64,000 bases of DNA from Caulobacter sp. 602-1 (GTDB lineage Bacteria; Pseudomonadota; Alphaproteobacteria; Caulobacterales; Caulobacteraceae). Below are positions 8,449 through 17,612 of this stretch, piece after piece (within the stretch, counting starts at the first letter, position 1; each line of letters opens with the position of its first letter). The stretch spans positions 682,001 through 746,000 of the forward strand of contig NZ_RRYI01000003.1 of the NCBI RefSeq assembly GCF_003931565.1. The letters run 5' to 3'. The position numbers and the translations under genes were made by a program. The notes below the pieces were generated by a model. That model saw nothing but the letters and a program-made list of their open reading frames with translations, did not search any database and was not told the origin of the DNA.

Positions 8449-9707
8449 GCCGCCTCGTCCTCGTCGTCGCCGAGCATTCCGGCCATGGCCGCCATCGACA
8501 GCTTGCGCATCGCCGAGGCGCGGACCTTTTCGCTCTCGCTCTTCAGCTGGCCGCAGGCGGCGAGGATATCGCGGCCGCGCGGGGTGCGGATCGGCGAGGA
8601 ATAGCCGGCCTTGTTGAGGATCGCGGCGAAGGCCTCGATCGTCGACCAGTCCGAGCACAGATAGTCGCTGCCCGGCCAGGGATTGAACGGGATCAGGTTG
8701 ATCTTGGCGGGGATGCCCTTGATCAGCTTGACCAGGGCGCGGGCCTCGTCGGGGCTGTCGTTGACGCCCTTCAGCATCACGTACTCGAACGTCACGCGGC
8801 GGGCGTTGCTCAGGCCAGGATAGGCGCGGATGCCGGCCATCAGCTCGGCGATCGGGTATTTCTTGTTCAGCGGCACCAGCACGTCGCGCAGGGCGTCATT
8901 GGTGGCGTGCAGGCTGATCGCCAGCATGGCCTGGGTCGTCTCGCCCAGCTTCTGCAGCTGCGGGACCACGCCCGAGGTCGAGACCGTGATCCGGCGGCGC
9001 GAGATGCCGATGCCCTCGTTGTCGCTGATGATCTCGATGGCGTCGGCCACCTGGCCCAGATTGTACAGCGGCTCGCCCATGCCCATGAACACGATGTTCG
9101 AGAGCACGCGGTCTTCCTTGTCCGACGGCCATTCGGCCAGGTCGTCCTTGGCCACCTGCACCTGGGCGACGATCTCGGCGGCGGTCAGGTTGCGGACCAG
9201 CGGCTGGGTGCCGGTGTGGCAGAAGCTGCAGTTGAGGGTGCAGCCGACCTGGCTGGAGACGCACAGGGCGCCGGCGCGGCCGACGCCGGGGATGTAGACG
9301 CTCTCGACCTCGATGCCCGGGGCCATGCGGATCAGCCACTTGCGGGTGCCGTCCTTGCTGACCTGGCGCTCGACGATCTCCGGGCGGTTCAGCGTGAAGG
9401 CCTCGGCCAGGCGCGCGCGGGTCTCCTTGGCGACGTCGCTCATCAGCGCGAAGTCGGTGACGCCGCGATGGTGCATCCAGCGGAAGATCTGGGTGGCGCG
9501 CATCTTGGCCTTGCCGTGCTCGACCACGCCGCTCTCGACCAGGGCCGCGACCAGCTGCGGGCGCGTTAGGCCCGAGAGGTTGACCAGGGGTTTGGCGACG
9601 GGGGCGCCAGAAGCACTATGGGAAGGCGCGGCGTCGGTGGAGACGCGCGACAGGTCGAGGGTGACGCTCAAGGGGGTGTCCGGATGCTCGGGGGTCGAGG
9701 CGGACAT
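8445..9707 (-). CDS. rlmN: 23S rRNA (adenine2503-C2) / tRNA methyltransferase RlmN
   Basis: A 420-residue radical-SAM enzyme. The CxxxCxxC cluster motif is CTLNCSFC (Cys156, 160, 163). The family landmarks [17 protein letters not shown] and [14 protein letters not shown] are intact, as is a C-terminal [11 protein letters not shown] segment holding the methyl-carrying cysteine. It methylates A2503 of 23S rRNA and A37 of some tRNAs. The N-terminal extension of about 40 residues is longer than in E. coli. No strong Shine-Dalgarno is seen at the chosen ATG 9707, so the exact start is less certain than the identity. A hairpin lies just upstream. Confidence 0.95.
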   Translation of the reverse strand: MSASTPEHPDTPLSVTLDLSRVSTDAAPSHSASGAPVAKPLVNLSGLTRPQLVAALVESGVVEHGKAKMRATQIFRWMHHRGVTDFALMSDVAKETRARLAEAFTLNRPEIVERQVSKDGTRKWLIRMAPGIEVESVYIPGVGRAGALCVSSQVGCTLNCSFCHTGTQPLVRNLTAAEIVAQVQVAKDDLAEWPSDKEDRVLSNIVFMGMGEPLYNLGQVADAIEIISDNEGIGISRRRITVSTSGVVPQLQKLGETTQAMLAISLHATNDALRDVLVPLNKKYPIAELMAGIRAYPGLSNARRVTFEYVMLKGVNDSPDEARALVKLIKGIPAKINLIPFNPWPGSDYLCSDWSTIEAFAAILNKAGYSSPIRTPRGRDILAACGQLKSESEKVRASAMRKLSMAAMAGMLGDDEDEAA

Positions 9708-9721
9708 ATAGCAGGTCCGGA

Positions 9722-9740
9722 GCGGTTTTCCAAAAACCGC
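9722..9740. other. Hairpin between SDR gene and rlmN
   Basis: GCGGTTTT (9722-9729), a 3-nt loop and AAAACCGC (9733-9740) form a perfect 8-bp stem in the 48-bp gap between the two minus-strand genes. No T-tract follows on the minus strand, so it is a weak terminator at best. It could instead be a leader structure for rlmN. Confidence 0.45.
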
Positions 9741-9755
9741 CCGATCGGCGCGTTG

Positions 9756-10556
9756 TCACACCTTCCGGAAGCGGCTTCCCTGGCTGGCCATCAGGGCCAG
9801 GGCCCAGTCGTCCGGCACGATCTTGGCGATGGCCGCGATCGCCTTGTTCGGCGCGCCGGGGACGCAGATCGAGCGGTTGGCCTCGGCGGCCTCGTAGCCG
9901 GCGGCGGCCACCTCGTCGGCGCCCAGCCACATCCATTCGGGCACGCCCTGACTGACCTGGCCGCGGGTGCCGTTGACGTCGTGGAATTCCGAATAGGTGA
10001 AGCCGGGGCACAGCGCCGAAACATGCACGCCGGTCGCCAGGTTCTCCAGGTGCAGGCTCTGGGAGAACTTCACGAGAAAGCCCTTGGTCGCCGCGTAGAG
10101 CGTATGGCCGGCCGCGCCGGGAACCAGGCCCGCCAGCGAGGCGACATTGACGATGCGGCCGAACTTCCGCTCGACCATGCCCGGCAGCACCTTGTGGGTC
10201 ATCTCGCAGACGCCGGTCAGCATCAGCTGCAGGAAGGCGGCCTGGTCGGCCCAGGTGGTGCTGTCATAGGTCCCGGGCAAGCCGTATCCGGCGTTGTTGA
10301 CCAGGGCGTCGACTACCCGGCCCTGCTCGGCGACGGCGGCCAGGACGGTGTCGACGCCGGTCGGCTCGGCCAGGTCGGCGGGGATGGCGTAGGCCTCGAC
10401 GCCCGAGCGCAGCTTGATCTCGGCGGCCAGACCCTCCAGGCGATCGGCCCGGCGCGCGGTCAGGGCCACGTCATAGCCATGGCTGGCGTAGATGCGGGCG
10501 GAGGCGGCCCCGATCCCGGCGGAGGCGCCGGTGATCAGGGCGAGGCGGCGGGCCAT
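9756..10556 (-). CDS. SDR family NAD(P)-dependent oxidoreductase
   Basis: 266 residues of the classical short-chain dehydrogenase type. It has the cofactor loop TGASAGIGAASA near the N-terminus, then NNAGYG. The catalytic Tyr-Lys is in HTLYAATKGFLVKFS, with serine in NVASLAGLVPG. The Arg pair in LTARRADRLE favours NADP. The substrate is unknown. The start is ATG 10556 (MARRLALITGASAGIG), because the longer frame upstream has no family similarity and overlaps low-complexity DNA. Downstream lie a hairpin and rlmN. Confidence 0.88.
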   Translation of the reverse strand: MARRLALITGASAGIGAASARIYASHGYDVALTARRADRLEGLAAEIKLRSGVEAYAIPADLAEPTGVDTVLAAVAEQGRVVDALVNNAGYGLPGTYDSTTWADQAAFLQLMLTGVCEMTHKVLPGMVERKFGRIVNVASLAGLVPGAAGHTLYAATKGFLVKFSQSLHLENLATGVHVSALCPGFTYSEFHDVNGTRGQVSQGVPEWMWLGADEVAAAGYEAAEANRSICVPGAPNKAIAAIAKIVPDDWALALMASQGSRFRKV

Positions 10557-10732
10557 GGCGCGGATTTTCCAGTCAAAGCGAAACTTCGCCGGAGACGAGC
10601 ACGGCCTGTGATTTGGTTCAAGCAGCCCTGGAACCTGAGGGGCGGAAGAGGCGCGCCAGCTCGGCTGGGGGCGCGCCTCTTCCGGGCCGCGGTCGGGGAG
10701 GGGGACCACCGCGGCCTTGGGGACCGTAAAGG

Positions 10733-11344
10733 TTAGGCCGCCTTGCCGAGGCTGGCCGAAGCCTCCGCGCCGGCGGTCCAGCGGACGGCGGCCTTGGCCA
10801 CGCGTTCACCCAGCAGGCGGGCGGTCTCGCGGTCGCCGGCCGGCGGCGTGATCTCGGTCGAGGCGTTGTCCGACTGGGCGGCGACGCCGAGGAACGAGCC
10901 GACGCGGTTGATCGTGTCGGGGCCGCGTTCGGCGGCGGTCACGTTCGGCGGGGCCAGGCCCAGGTTCACCCAGTTCATGCCATGCTGGGCGGCCAGGATG
11001 GTCAGGCTCTCCAGGGCGTGGCCCTTGTCGCCGGCGAAGCTGTGCGAGTTGGTGAAGCCGGCGGCCAGCTTGTCCTTCCAGGCGCCGGTGAAGAACACCG
11101 AGGCGGTGGCGTCGGCGAACACTTTGAACACGCCGGAGACGTCGCCCATGTAGGTCGGCGCGCCGAACACCACGGCGTCGGCCTGAGTGATCTTCTCGAT
11201 CAGCGGGGCGAAGTCCTGAGCAGCGCTTTCGATCTGCAGCAGCACCGGGGTCTGGCCGGCGTCGCGAACGCCCTGGGCGACCTTGTCGGCGAGGACGGCC
11301 GTGTGGCCGTAACCGGAATGATAGACGATGGCGACAGTGGTCAT
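10733..11344 (-). CDS. WrbA-like NAD(P)H:quinone oxidoreductase / flavodoxin-family protein
   Basis: 203 residues with the flavodoxin FMN-phosphate loop at the N-terminus (AIVYHSGYGHTAVLADKV). Later come the flavin-facing loops AVVFGAPTYMGDVSG and TNSHSFAGDKGHAL. WrbA-type enzymes reduce quinones by two electrons, protecting against redox cycling. The start at ATG 11344 (MTTVAIVYHSGYGH) fits the family; an in-frame codon 14 residues upstream is unlikely. The upstream region contains CTGAAAC (11394-11400), matching one strand of the palindrome near the Rrf2 regulator gene. Shared control with the MFS and Rrf2 genes is an inference. Confidence 0.88.
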   Translation of the reverse strand: MTTVAIVYHSGYGHTAVLADKVAQGVRDAGQTPVLLQIESAAQDFAPLIEKITQADAVVFGAPTYMGDVSGVFKVFADATASVFFTGAWKDKLAAGFTNSHSFAGDKGHALESLTILAAQHGMNWVNLGLAPPNVTAAERGPDTINRVGSFLGVAAQSDNASTEITPPAGDRETARLLGERVAKAAVRWTAGAEASASLGKAA

Positions 11345-11661
11345 TGGAAATCCCCGGATCTGAAATCTGGCTTGAATGGCGGCCATTTCGAAACTGAAAC
11401 GGTAGCGATTACGTAATGCCGCCAGGCGGGCTCGCCAGCCCGATCAGCAACAAGATTGGGTGCAATTTTTCTACAGGTCGGATTCAGCGGCGCTAATGGC
11501 GCGCGACAGCCCGGAAATGTTCCGATCCCGATTGCGACAACGCTGTCGTTTGCTTATTTGCAAGGGACTTCTTCCCAGCAGCACGATCCCGGGACACCGC
11601 GCCCTTCCCAGGCGTCAGCGCGTCGCGTCCGTGTTGCGCCGCGTGTGTGCAAGGCGCCGAC
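11345..11661. promoter_or_regulatory. Divergent intergenic region, flavoprotein / MFS genes
   Basis: This 317-bp gap separates the minus-strand WrbA-like gene from the plus-strand MFS gene and must hold both promoters. It contains CTGAAAC at 11394-11400 and a perfect 10-bp palindrome ATTACGTAAT at 11408-11417, both close to the flavoprotein start and so candidate operators. The rest (about 11420-11640) shows no convincing gene, since the open frames there lack family features. Confidence 0.4.
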
Positions 11662-12852
11662 ATGAGCACCGAACATCCCAAGGTCCATCCCGGCCTCGTC
11701 CTGGCGGCGCTCGCTCTGGGCGGCTTCGCGATCGGTACGACCGAGTTCGCCTCGATGAGCCTGCTGCCCTATTTCGCCAAGGACCTCGGGGTGGACGCGC
11801 CGACGGCCGGTCACGCGATCAGCGCCTACGCGCTCGGCGTCGTGGTCGGGGCGCCGGTGATCGCGGTGGCGGCGGCCCGGCTGCCGCGCCGGGTGATCCT
11901 GACGGCGCTGATGGCGGTGTTCGCGGTCGGCAACCTGCTCAGCGCCTTCTCGCCCAGCTTCGGCTGGATGATCGCCTTCCGGTTCTTCTCGGGCCTGCCG
12001 CACGGCGCCTATTTCGGCGTCGCCGCCCTGGTCGCCGCCAGCGTCGCGCCGGCGGAGAAGCGGGCCCAGGCCGTGGCCATGGTCCTGATCGGCCTGACCG
12101 TGGCGACCATCGTCGGCGTGCCGCTGGCCAATCTGGTCGGTCAGGTGATCGGCTGGCGCTGGGGCTTCGTGATCGTCTCGGTGCTGGCCAGCCTGACGGC
12201 GACCAGCGTCTGGCTCTACGCCCCGCGCGTTCCGGCCGACGCGGACGCCAGTCCGCTGCGCGAACTGGGCGCCCTGGGGCGCGGCCGGGTGTGGCTGACC
12301 CTGGCGATCGGCGCCATCGGCTTTGGCGGCATGTTCTGCGTCTACACCTATCTGGCCGACACCATGCTGGCCGTGACCCACGCCTCGCCCGCCGCCCTGC
12401 CGGTGGTGCTGATGGTGTTCGGGGCCGGCATGACCGTCGGCACGCTGGCGTGCGCCTGGGCGGCCGACCGCGCCCCGATGCCGGCCATCGGCGGCGTCCT
12501 GCTGTGGAGCGCTGCGGCGCTGGCGCTCTATCCGCTGGCGGTCGGCAGCCTGTGGACCCTGATCCCGGTCGTGTTCCTGATCGGCTGCGGCGGCGGCCTG
12601 GGCGCGGTGCTGCAGACCCGGCTGATGGATGTGGCCGGCGACGCCCAGACCCTGGCGGCGGCGCTGAACCACTCGGCGTTCAACACGGCCAACGCCCTGG
12701 GCCCCTGGCTGGGCGGCATGGCCATCGCGGCGGGATGGGGATGGGCCTCGACCGGCTGGGTCGGCGTGGCTCTGGCCCTGGGCGGCTTCGCGATCTGGAT
12801 CGTGGCGGCGATCGACGCGCGCCAGCAGCAGCGGCTAGCGCTGGCCGAATAA
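11662..12852 (+). CDS. MFS transporter, AraJ/DHA1-type exporter
   Basis: 396 residues with about 12 transmembrane helices. The N-terminal half carries the DHA1 pattern GGFAIGTTEFASMSLLPYFA, and LPHGAYFGVAALVAASVAP is characteristic of the AraJ/CmlA-like efflux subgroup. Substrates in this group include sugars and drugs; here the substrate is unknown. GTG 11647 is in frame, but ATG 11662 (MSTEHPKVHPGL) has an AAGG site 8 nt before it and is preferred. It ends 2 nt before the convergent Rrf2 gene. Its neighbours suggest efflux induced by redox-active compounds. Confidence 0.87.
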   Translation: MSTEHPKVHPGLVLAALALGGFAIGTTEFASMSLLPYFAKDLGVDAPTAGHAISAYALGVVVGAPVIAVAAARLPRRVILTALMAVFAVGNLLSAFSPSFGWMIAFRFFSGLPHGAYFGVAALVAASVAPAEKRAQAVAMVLIGLTVATIVGVPLANLVGQVIGWRWGFVIVSVLASLTATSVWLYAPRVPADADASPLRELGALGRGRVWLTLAIGAIGFGGMFCVYTYLADTMLAVTHASPAALPVVLMVFGAGMTVGTLACAWAADRAPMPAIGGVLLWSAAALALYPLAVGSLWTLIPVVFLIGCGGGLGAVLQTRLMDVAGDAQTLAAALNHSAFNTANALGPWLGGMAIAAGWGWASTGWVGVALALGGFAIWIVAAIDARQQQRLALAE

Positions 12853-12854
12853 AG

Positions 12855-13301
12855 TCAGCAGGGCTCGGGCTCGACGGCCGCGTGGGCGCCGTGCAGCAGG
12901 TCGGCGACGGTGATCTGGCCAAGCCGGTCGTGCGCGGCGCGATCGGCGGCGGTGATGGCGGCGCGGACGGCGTCGGGGATCCTTTCGCCGACCGGGCAGC
13001 CCTTGACGCCCTTGGGCGCGACGCCGAGGTGGGCGCAGCCGTTGACCGCCTTCAGCACGATGTCGAGCGTGATGCTGTCGGCCGGCTTCAGCAGCCAGGC
13101 TCCGCCATTGGCCCCGGCACGCGCGCCGATCAGCCCGGCCTTGCCCAGCATGGCCGTGACGCGGCGGACCACGACCGGATTGGTCGGGACCGAGGCGGCC
13201 AGTTCGGCGCTGGCCACGGCGCGGTCAGCCGAAAACGCCTCCTTGTGGGCCAAGTAGGCGAGGGCGTGCGCCGCGACGGGAAATTTCTGGCTGTCAGACA
13301 T
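12855..13301 (-). CDS. Rrf2-family transcriptional regulator
   Basis: 148 residues with an N-terminal winged helix: KFPVAAHALAYLAHKEA, then SAELAASVPTNPVVVRRVTAMLGKAGLI and the wing GARAGANGGAWLL. The three-cysteine C-x5-C-x5-C Fe-S motif of IscR/NsrR is absent. Cysteines occur only in VNGCAHLG, KGCPVG and at the C-terminus, so it resembles the cluster-free Rrf2 members (YwnA-like) that sense redox or small molecules. The start is ATG 13301. A palindrome lies 40 bp upstream. The adjacent MFS and flavoprotein genes are likely targets. Confidence 0.85.
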   Translation of the reverse strand: MSDSQKFPVAAHALAYLAHKEAFSADRAVASAELAASVPTNPVVVRRVTAMLGKAGLIGARAGANGGAWLLKPADSITLDIVLKAVNGCAHLGVAPKGVKGCPVGERIPDAVRAAITAADRAAHDRLGQITVADLLHGAHAAVEPEPC

Positions 13302-13340
13302 CTCTACAGGGGAACGTAAGGTGGCCGCCCGCGCGTTCAA

Positions 13341-13356
13341 CTGAAAACTGTTTCAG
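13341..13356. promoter_or_regulatory. Palindrome upstream of the Rrf2 regulator gene
   Basis: CTGAAA-ACTG-TTTCAG is an inverted repeat with 6-bp arms, 40 bp upstream of the Rrf2 start and about 145 bp upstream of kup. It is a candidate autoregulatory operator. The CTGAAAC word of its lower strand also occurs at 11394-11400 in front of the WrbA-like gene. Confidence 0.45.
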
Positions 13357-13500
13357 CTCCGAAGCAAAATCTCCTTAGGGGAGTCCTCAGGACGACGTCG
13401 GGTGATGATTGTATCGGCCGCGGTTTGGGTGTATCGCGCCGCGCTTGATCGCGATATGGGTCGGCTCCTGGCGTTTTGCGAGGGCGCCCGGAGGGATTGA

Positions 13501-15486
13501 ATGGCTTCCGAGGCCCCCGGCGCTTCCAACTCCGATTGCGCGCCAACGTCTACCGACATCCCTCACCAGGACGGCGGTCCGCCCAACGGCGCGGGTCACG
13601 GCCACGACGCGAAGGGCCATGGCTTCCTGGCCATGGCGCTGGGCTCGATCGGCGTCGTCTTCGGCGATATCGGCACCAGTCCGCTTTACGCCCTGCGCGA
13701 GGCCCTGGCCCATTCGCGCAGCACGACGGCGACCGAGCACGCGGTGCTGGGCGTGGTGTCGCTGGTCCTGTGGACCATGACGCTGTTTGTGACGATCAAG
13801 TACGTCATCTTCTTCATGCGCGCCGACAACAAGGGCGAGGGCGGCACCCTGGCCCTGATGGCCCTGGCCCAGAAGGCGCTCGGCAAGACCGGCGGCAAGC
13901 GCTCGATGGTGGTCTTCTTCCTCGGCGTGGTCGGGGCGGCGCTGTTCTATGGCGACGGCATCATCACCCCGGCCATCTCGGTGCTGTCGGCGGTGGAGGG
14001 CCTGAAGGACGCGCCCGGCGTGGGCCACGCCCTGACGCCCTACATCCTGCCGATCTCGGCCGGCATCCTCATCCTGCTGTTCGCCGTCCAGGCCAAGGGC
14101 ACCCACCGGATGGCCTCGCTGTTCGGGCCGTTCACCGCCGTGTGGTTCCTGATCCTGGGCGCCCTGGGGGCCTACCACCTGGCCGACGATCTTTCGATCC
14201 TGCGCGCCTTCAATCCCTGGTACGGCCTGCGCTTCCTGCTGGAGAACGGCTTCCTGGGCTTCGTGATCCTGGGCAGCGTGTTCCTGGTCGTGACCGGCGC
14301 CGAAGCGCTCTATGCCGACATGGGCCACTTCGGGAAGAAGCCGATCCAGGCCGCCTGGCTGTGCCTGGTGTTCCCGTGCCTGGCCCTGAACTATCTGGGC
14401 CAGGGCTCGCTGGTCCTCGACCACCCCGCCGCCCGCCACAATCCGTTCTGGGAGATGGTGCCCAGCTTCGCCTACTGGCCCGTGCTGCTGATGGCCACCG
14501 TCGCCACCGTCATCGCCAGCCAGGCGGTGATCACCGGCGCCTTCTCTATGACCCAGCAGGCCGTGCAGCTGGGCCTGCTGCCGCGCATCGAGATCAAGCG
14601 GACGTCCGAGACCCAGGCCGGCCAGATCTTCGTGCCGGCGGTCAATCAGTTCCTGCTGATCGGCGTCCTGGTGCTGCTGTTCGCCTTCCGCAGCTCGCAC
14701 AAGCTGGCCTCGGCCTACGGCATCGCCGTGACCGGCGCGATGTTCGTCGACACCCTGCTGGCCTATGTCGTCATCCGCCGGGTGTGGAAGTGGTCGCTGT
14801 GGCAGACCGGCCTGCTGCTGATCCCGCTGGTGGCGCTGGACTGCGTGTTCATCGCCTCGAACATGCTGAAGATCCCCGACGGCGCCTGGCTGCCGCTGGT
14901 GTTCGGCGCGGCCCTCGTCCTGATCATGGCCACCTGGACGCGAGGGGCCAACATCCTCACCGCCAAGACCCGCCGCGACAGCGTCCCGCTGATCGACCTC
15001 ATGGAGATCCTGCGCGCCCGCGCCCCGCACCGCGCGCCCGGCACCGCGATCTTCCTGACCTCCGATCCGGACATGACCCCGGTCGCGCTGATGCACAACC
15101 TCAAGCACAACAAGGTGCTGCACGAGCGCAACGTCATCCTGACCGTCCGCACCACCGAGACGCCTCGCGTCCGCGAGGAGGACCGGGTGACGATCGAGAA
15201 GGTCAACGACGACTTCAAGAAGGTCATCGTCAACTACGGCTTCATGGAAAGCCCGAACATTCCCAAGGCCTTGGCGGTCTGCCGCAAGCAGGGGCTGAAG
15301 TTCGACATCATGGCCACCAGCTTCTTCCTGGGCCGCCGCTCGATCGTGCCGTCGGCCAACAGCGGCATGCCGCTGTGGCAGGACCGCCTGTTCATCTACC
15401 TGATGAAGAACGCCGCCAACCCGACGGACTTCTTCAAGATCCCGCCGGGTCGCGTGGTCGAGCTGGGCGCCCAGGTCACCGTTTAA
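13501..15486 (+). CDS. kup: Kup-type low-affinity potassium uptake protein
   Basis: A 661-residue membrane protein of the KUP/HAK/KT family, which imports K+ with H+. The family signature GSIGVVFGDIGTSPLYALREAL is about 50 residues from the N-terminus. About 12 transmembrane helices end near residue 480, followed by the usual cytosolic C-terminal domain (about 180 residues). Conserved loops include GDGIITPAISVLSAVEGL and NQFLLIGVLVLLFAFRSS. The N-terminal 40 residues are polar and His/Gly-rich. A small membrane-protein gene follows 15 nt later, probably in the same transcript. Confidence 0.96.
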   Translation: MASEAPGASNSDCAPTSTDIPHQDGGPPNGAGHGHDAKGHGFLAMALGSIGVVFGDIGTSPLYALREALAHSRSTTATEHAVLGVVSLVLWTMTLFVTIKYVIFFMRADNKGEGGTLALMALAQKALGKTGGKRSMVVFFLGVVGAALFYGDGIITPAISVLSAVEGLKDAPGVGHALTPYILPISAGILILLFAVQAKGTHRMASLFGPFTAVWFLILGALGAYHLADDLSILRAFNPWYGLRFLLENGFLGFVILGSVFLVVTGAEALYADMGHFGKKPIQAAWLCLVFPCLALNYLGQGSLVLDHPAARHNPFWEMVPSFAYWPVLLMATVATVIASQAVITGAFSMTQQAVQLGLLPRIEIKRTSETQAGQIFVPAVNQFLLIGVLVLLFAFRSSHKLASAYGIAVTGAMFVDTLLAYVVIRRVWKWSLWQTGLLLIPLVALDCVFIASNMLKIPDGAWLPLVFGAALVLIMATWTRGANILTAKTRRDSVPLIDLMEILRARAPHRAPGTAIFLTSDPDMTPVALMHNLKHNKVLHERNVILTVRTTETPRVREEDRVTIEKVNDDFKKVIVNYGFMESPNIPKALAVCRKQGLKFDIMATSFFLGRRSIVPSANSGMPLWQDRLFIYLMKNAANPTDFFKIPPGRVVELGAQVTV

Positions 15487-15501
15487 GAGATACAGTCCGG
15501 C

Positions 15502-15864
15502 ATGGAAACGACCCTGCGCGTGCTGGGCGACGGCCTCTCGATCGCCGCCCTGGCCATCATCGCCGCCACCGCCCAGGGCGCGTGGAAGCGGATCCCCAAG
15601 GACGTCCTCGTCCCCATGCTGTGGGGGCGCGACGGCAAGCCCTCCGTCCGCGCGCCCAAGGGCGTGGGCCTGCTGAGCATCCCGCTGTTGTCGACCGTCG
15701 TCCTGCTGTCGTTCACCGCGACCCAGGCGACGTTCACCGACGATCCGATCCAGGCGATCCTCATCTTCCTGGTCCGCGCCACGCTCGCCGCCAGCCTGGG
15801 GCTGAGTCAGCTGTTTCACCTGCGGTTCGTCATCAGGACGTTGCAGGACGAAGGTCAGCTTTAA
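15502..15864 (+). CDS. Hypothetical small membrane protein downstream of kup
   Basis: 120 residues with hydrophobic stretches near 9-27, 55-75 and 83-103, suggesting about three membrane helices. Between them lies a basic loop (KRIPKDVLVPMLWGRDGKPSVRAPKG). I do not recognise the family. It starts 15 nt after kup, so it is almost certainly co-transcribed and might be a partner of the potassium transporter, but that rests on position only. Codon usage matches its neighbours. Confidence 0.65.
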   Translation: METTLRVLGDGLSIAALAIIAATAQGAWKRIPKDVLVPMLWGRDGKPSVRAPKGVGLLSIPLLSTVVLLSFTATQATFTDDPIQAILIFLVRATLAASLGLSQLFHLRFVIRTLQDEGQL

Positions 15865-15936
15865 ACTCTTGACCAGCGCGTCCTTTCGCCGTTGAAGGCG
15901 CGCGACTTTGTGTTTCTCTCCGAAAGGACCCCGCCC

Positions 15937-17163
15937 ATGGCCGACAAGTCCGTGAAGAAGGTCGTGCTCGCCTATTCGGGCGGGCTCGACACCTCGATCA
16001 TCCTGAAGTGGCTGCAAACCGAATACGGCGCGGAGGTCATCACCTTCACGGCCGACCTGGGCCAGGGCGAGGAGATCGAACCGGCGCGCGCCAAGGCGCT
16101 GGCCGCCGGCGTCAAGCCCGAGAACATCTTCATCGAGGACGTGCGCGAGGAGTTCGTCCGCGACTTCGTGTTCCCGATGTTCCGCGCCAACACGGTTTAT
16201 GAAGGCCAGTACCTGCTGGGCACCTCGATCGCGCGTCCGCTGATCGCCAAGAAGCAGATCGAGATCGCCCGCAAGATGGGCGCCGACGCCGTCAGCCACG
16301 GCGCGACCGGCAAGGGCAACGACCAGGTCCGCTTCGAGCTCGGCTACTACGGCCTGGAGCCCGACATCACCGTGATCGCCCCCTGGCGCGAATGGGACTT
16401 CAAGTCCCGCGAGGCCCTGCTGGACTTCGCCGAGAAGCACCAGATCCAGATCACCAAGGACAAGCGCGGCGAAGCCCCGTTCAGCGTCGACGCCAACCTG
16501 CTGCACTCCTCCTCGGAAGGTAAGGTCCTGGAAGACCCGGCGGTCGAGGCCCCCGAGTTCGTCCACATGCGCACGATCTCGCCCGAGGACGCGCCGGACA
16601 AGGCCACCGTCATCACCATCGACTTCGAGAAGGGCGACCCGGTCGCCATCGACGGCGTGAAGATGAGCCCGGCGACCCTGCTGACCAGGCTGAACGAGCT
16701 GGGCCGCGACAACGGCATCGGCCGCCTGGACCTGGTCGAGAACCGCTTCGTCGGCATGAAGTCGCGCGGCGTCTACGAGACCCCGGGCGGCACCATCCTG
16801 CTGGCCGCCCACCGCGGCATCGAGAGCATCACGCTGGACCGCGGCGCCATGCACCTCAAGGACGAGCTGATGCCGAAGTACGCCGAGCTGGTCTACAACG
16901 GCTTCTGGTTCTCGCCCGAGCGCGAGATGCTGCAGGCCGCCATCGACTACAGCCAGGACAAGGTCGCCGGCCAGGTCCGCGTGAAGCTCTACAAGGGCAA
17001 TGTCACCGTCATCGGCCGCACCAGCCCCTACTCGCTGTACGACCAGGACCTGGTCACCTTCGAGGAAGGCAAGGTCGCCTACGACCACCGCGACGCCGGC
17101 GGCTTCATCAAGCTGAACGCCCTGCGCCTGCGCGTGCTGGCCAAGCGCGACCGGCGCGGCTAG
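15937..17163 (+). CDS. argG: Argininosuccinate synthase
   Basis: 408 residues. The enzyme joins citrulline and aspartate using ATP, the penultimate step of arginine synthesis. The PP-loop ([18 protein letters not shown]) is at the N-terminus, followed by [20 protein letters not shown] and [17 protein letters not shown]. The start is ATG 15937, preceded by GAAAGGA about 10 nt upstream. A longer in-frame N-terminus from 15892 would lack family similarity. A strong intrinsic terminator follows at 17188-17217. No other arg genes are adjacent. Confidence 0.97.
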   Translation: MADKSVKKVVLAYSGGLDTSIILKWLQTEYGAEVITFTADLGQGEEIEPARAKALAAGVKPENIFIEDVREEFVRDFVFPMFRANTVYEGQYLLGTSIARPLIAKKQIEIARKMGADAVSHGATGKGNDQVRFELGYYGLEPDITVIAPWREWDFKSREALLDFAEKHQIQITKDKRGEAPFSVDANLLHSSSEGKVLEDPAVEAPEFVHMRTISPEDAPDKATVITIDFEKGDPVAIDGVKMSPATLLTRLNELGRDNGIGRLDLVENRFVGMKSRGVYETPGGTILLAAHRGIESITLDRGAMHLKDELMPKYAELVYNGFWFSPEREMLQAAIDYSQDKVAGQVRVKLYKGNVTVIGRTSPYSLYDQDLVTFEEGKVAYDHRDAGGFIKLNALRLRVLAKRDRRG

Positions 17164-17187
17164 GGACTTCCGACTTCGGAAAACGAG

Positions 17188-17217
17188 AACGCCCCGGCCG
17201 TCGGTCGGGGCGTTTTT
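17188..17217 (+). terminator. Rho-independent terminator after argG
   Basis: AACGCCCCG pairs with CGGGGCGTT, and the inner GCC/GGT pairs close a GTC loop, giving a stem of about 12 bp followed by a run of five T at 17213-17217. It begins 25 nt after the argG stop. The KTSC gene on the opposite strand ends at 17222, so the structure may serve both convergent genes. Confidence 0.9.
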
Positions 17218-17221
17218 CGTT

Positions 17222-17422
17222 TCACACCCGATTGTACGGATACCGGTCCCGGATGATCCGCTGGAAGAACCGGCCTTTCGACGGGGCCCGCAGGAAGGCC
17301 TGGCTGATCCGCTCGGGGACGCCGACATAGACGTACGCGTCGCCATCGCGGAACGTGACGAACAGCTTGCCGTGTTCGGGGGTGTAGTCGATTTCGGCGA
17401 TCGCCGTGGAGTCCACACGCAT
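17222..17422 (-). CDS. KTSC domain-containing protein
   Basis: 66 residues made up almost entirely of a KTSC domain: VDSTAIAEIDYTPEHGKLFVTF, YVYVGVPERISQAFLRAPSKGRFF, then RDRYPYNRV. The domain was named for similarity to the C-terminal end of some lysyl-tRNA synthetases. Free-standing copies are small proteins of unknown role, possibly nucleic-acid binding. The ATG at 17422 opens a normal family N-terminus. It converges on argG across a terminator. The 190 bp upstream hold no other gene. Confidence 0.85.
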   Translation of the reverse strand: MRVDSTAIAEIDYTPEHGKLFVTFRDGDAYVYVGVPERISQAFLRAPSKGRFFQRIIRDRYPYNRV

Positions 17423-17612
17423 GGCTTCAAGCCTCCGCGAATGAGGATCGTCAGCCTTAGGAGCGAATGAGCGCCGGGAGGGTTCCCCCAGCGCCGCGCG
17501 CGGCGAAGGCGACGCCCGTGCTCTAAGGGGTGGCGGGACGCGTGCAAAGTCAGGACGAATACGGCTAGGGTTTCCCCCGAGGCGGCATGAGTCCGCGGGA
17601 GGAACCCAAGAA

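Noticed and set aside
10557..10709. Upstream extension of the SDR gene
   Set aside because: The 51 extra residues are Pro/Arg-rich with no SDR similarity; the Rossmann fold begins at once after ATG 10556.
13387..17547. 1386-codon minus-strand frame opposite kup and argG
   Set aside because: Antisense of conserved genes; low-complexity Asp/Gly/Gln/His-rich translation and no motif.
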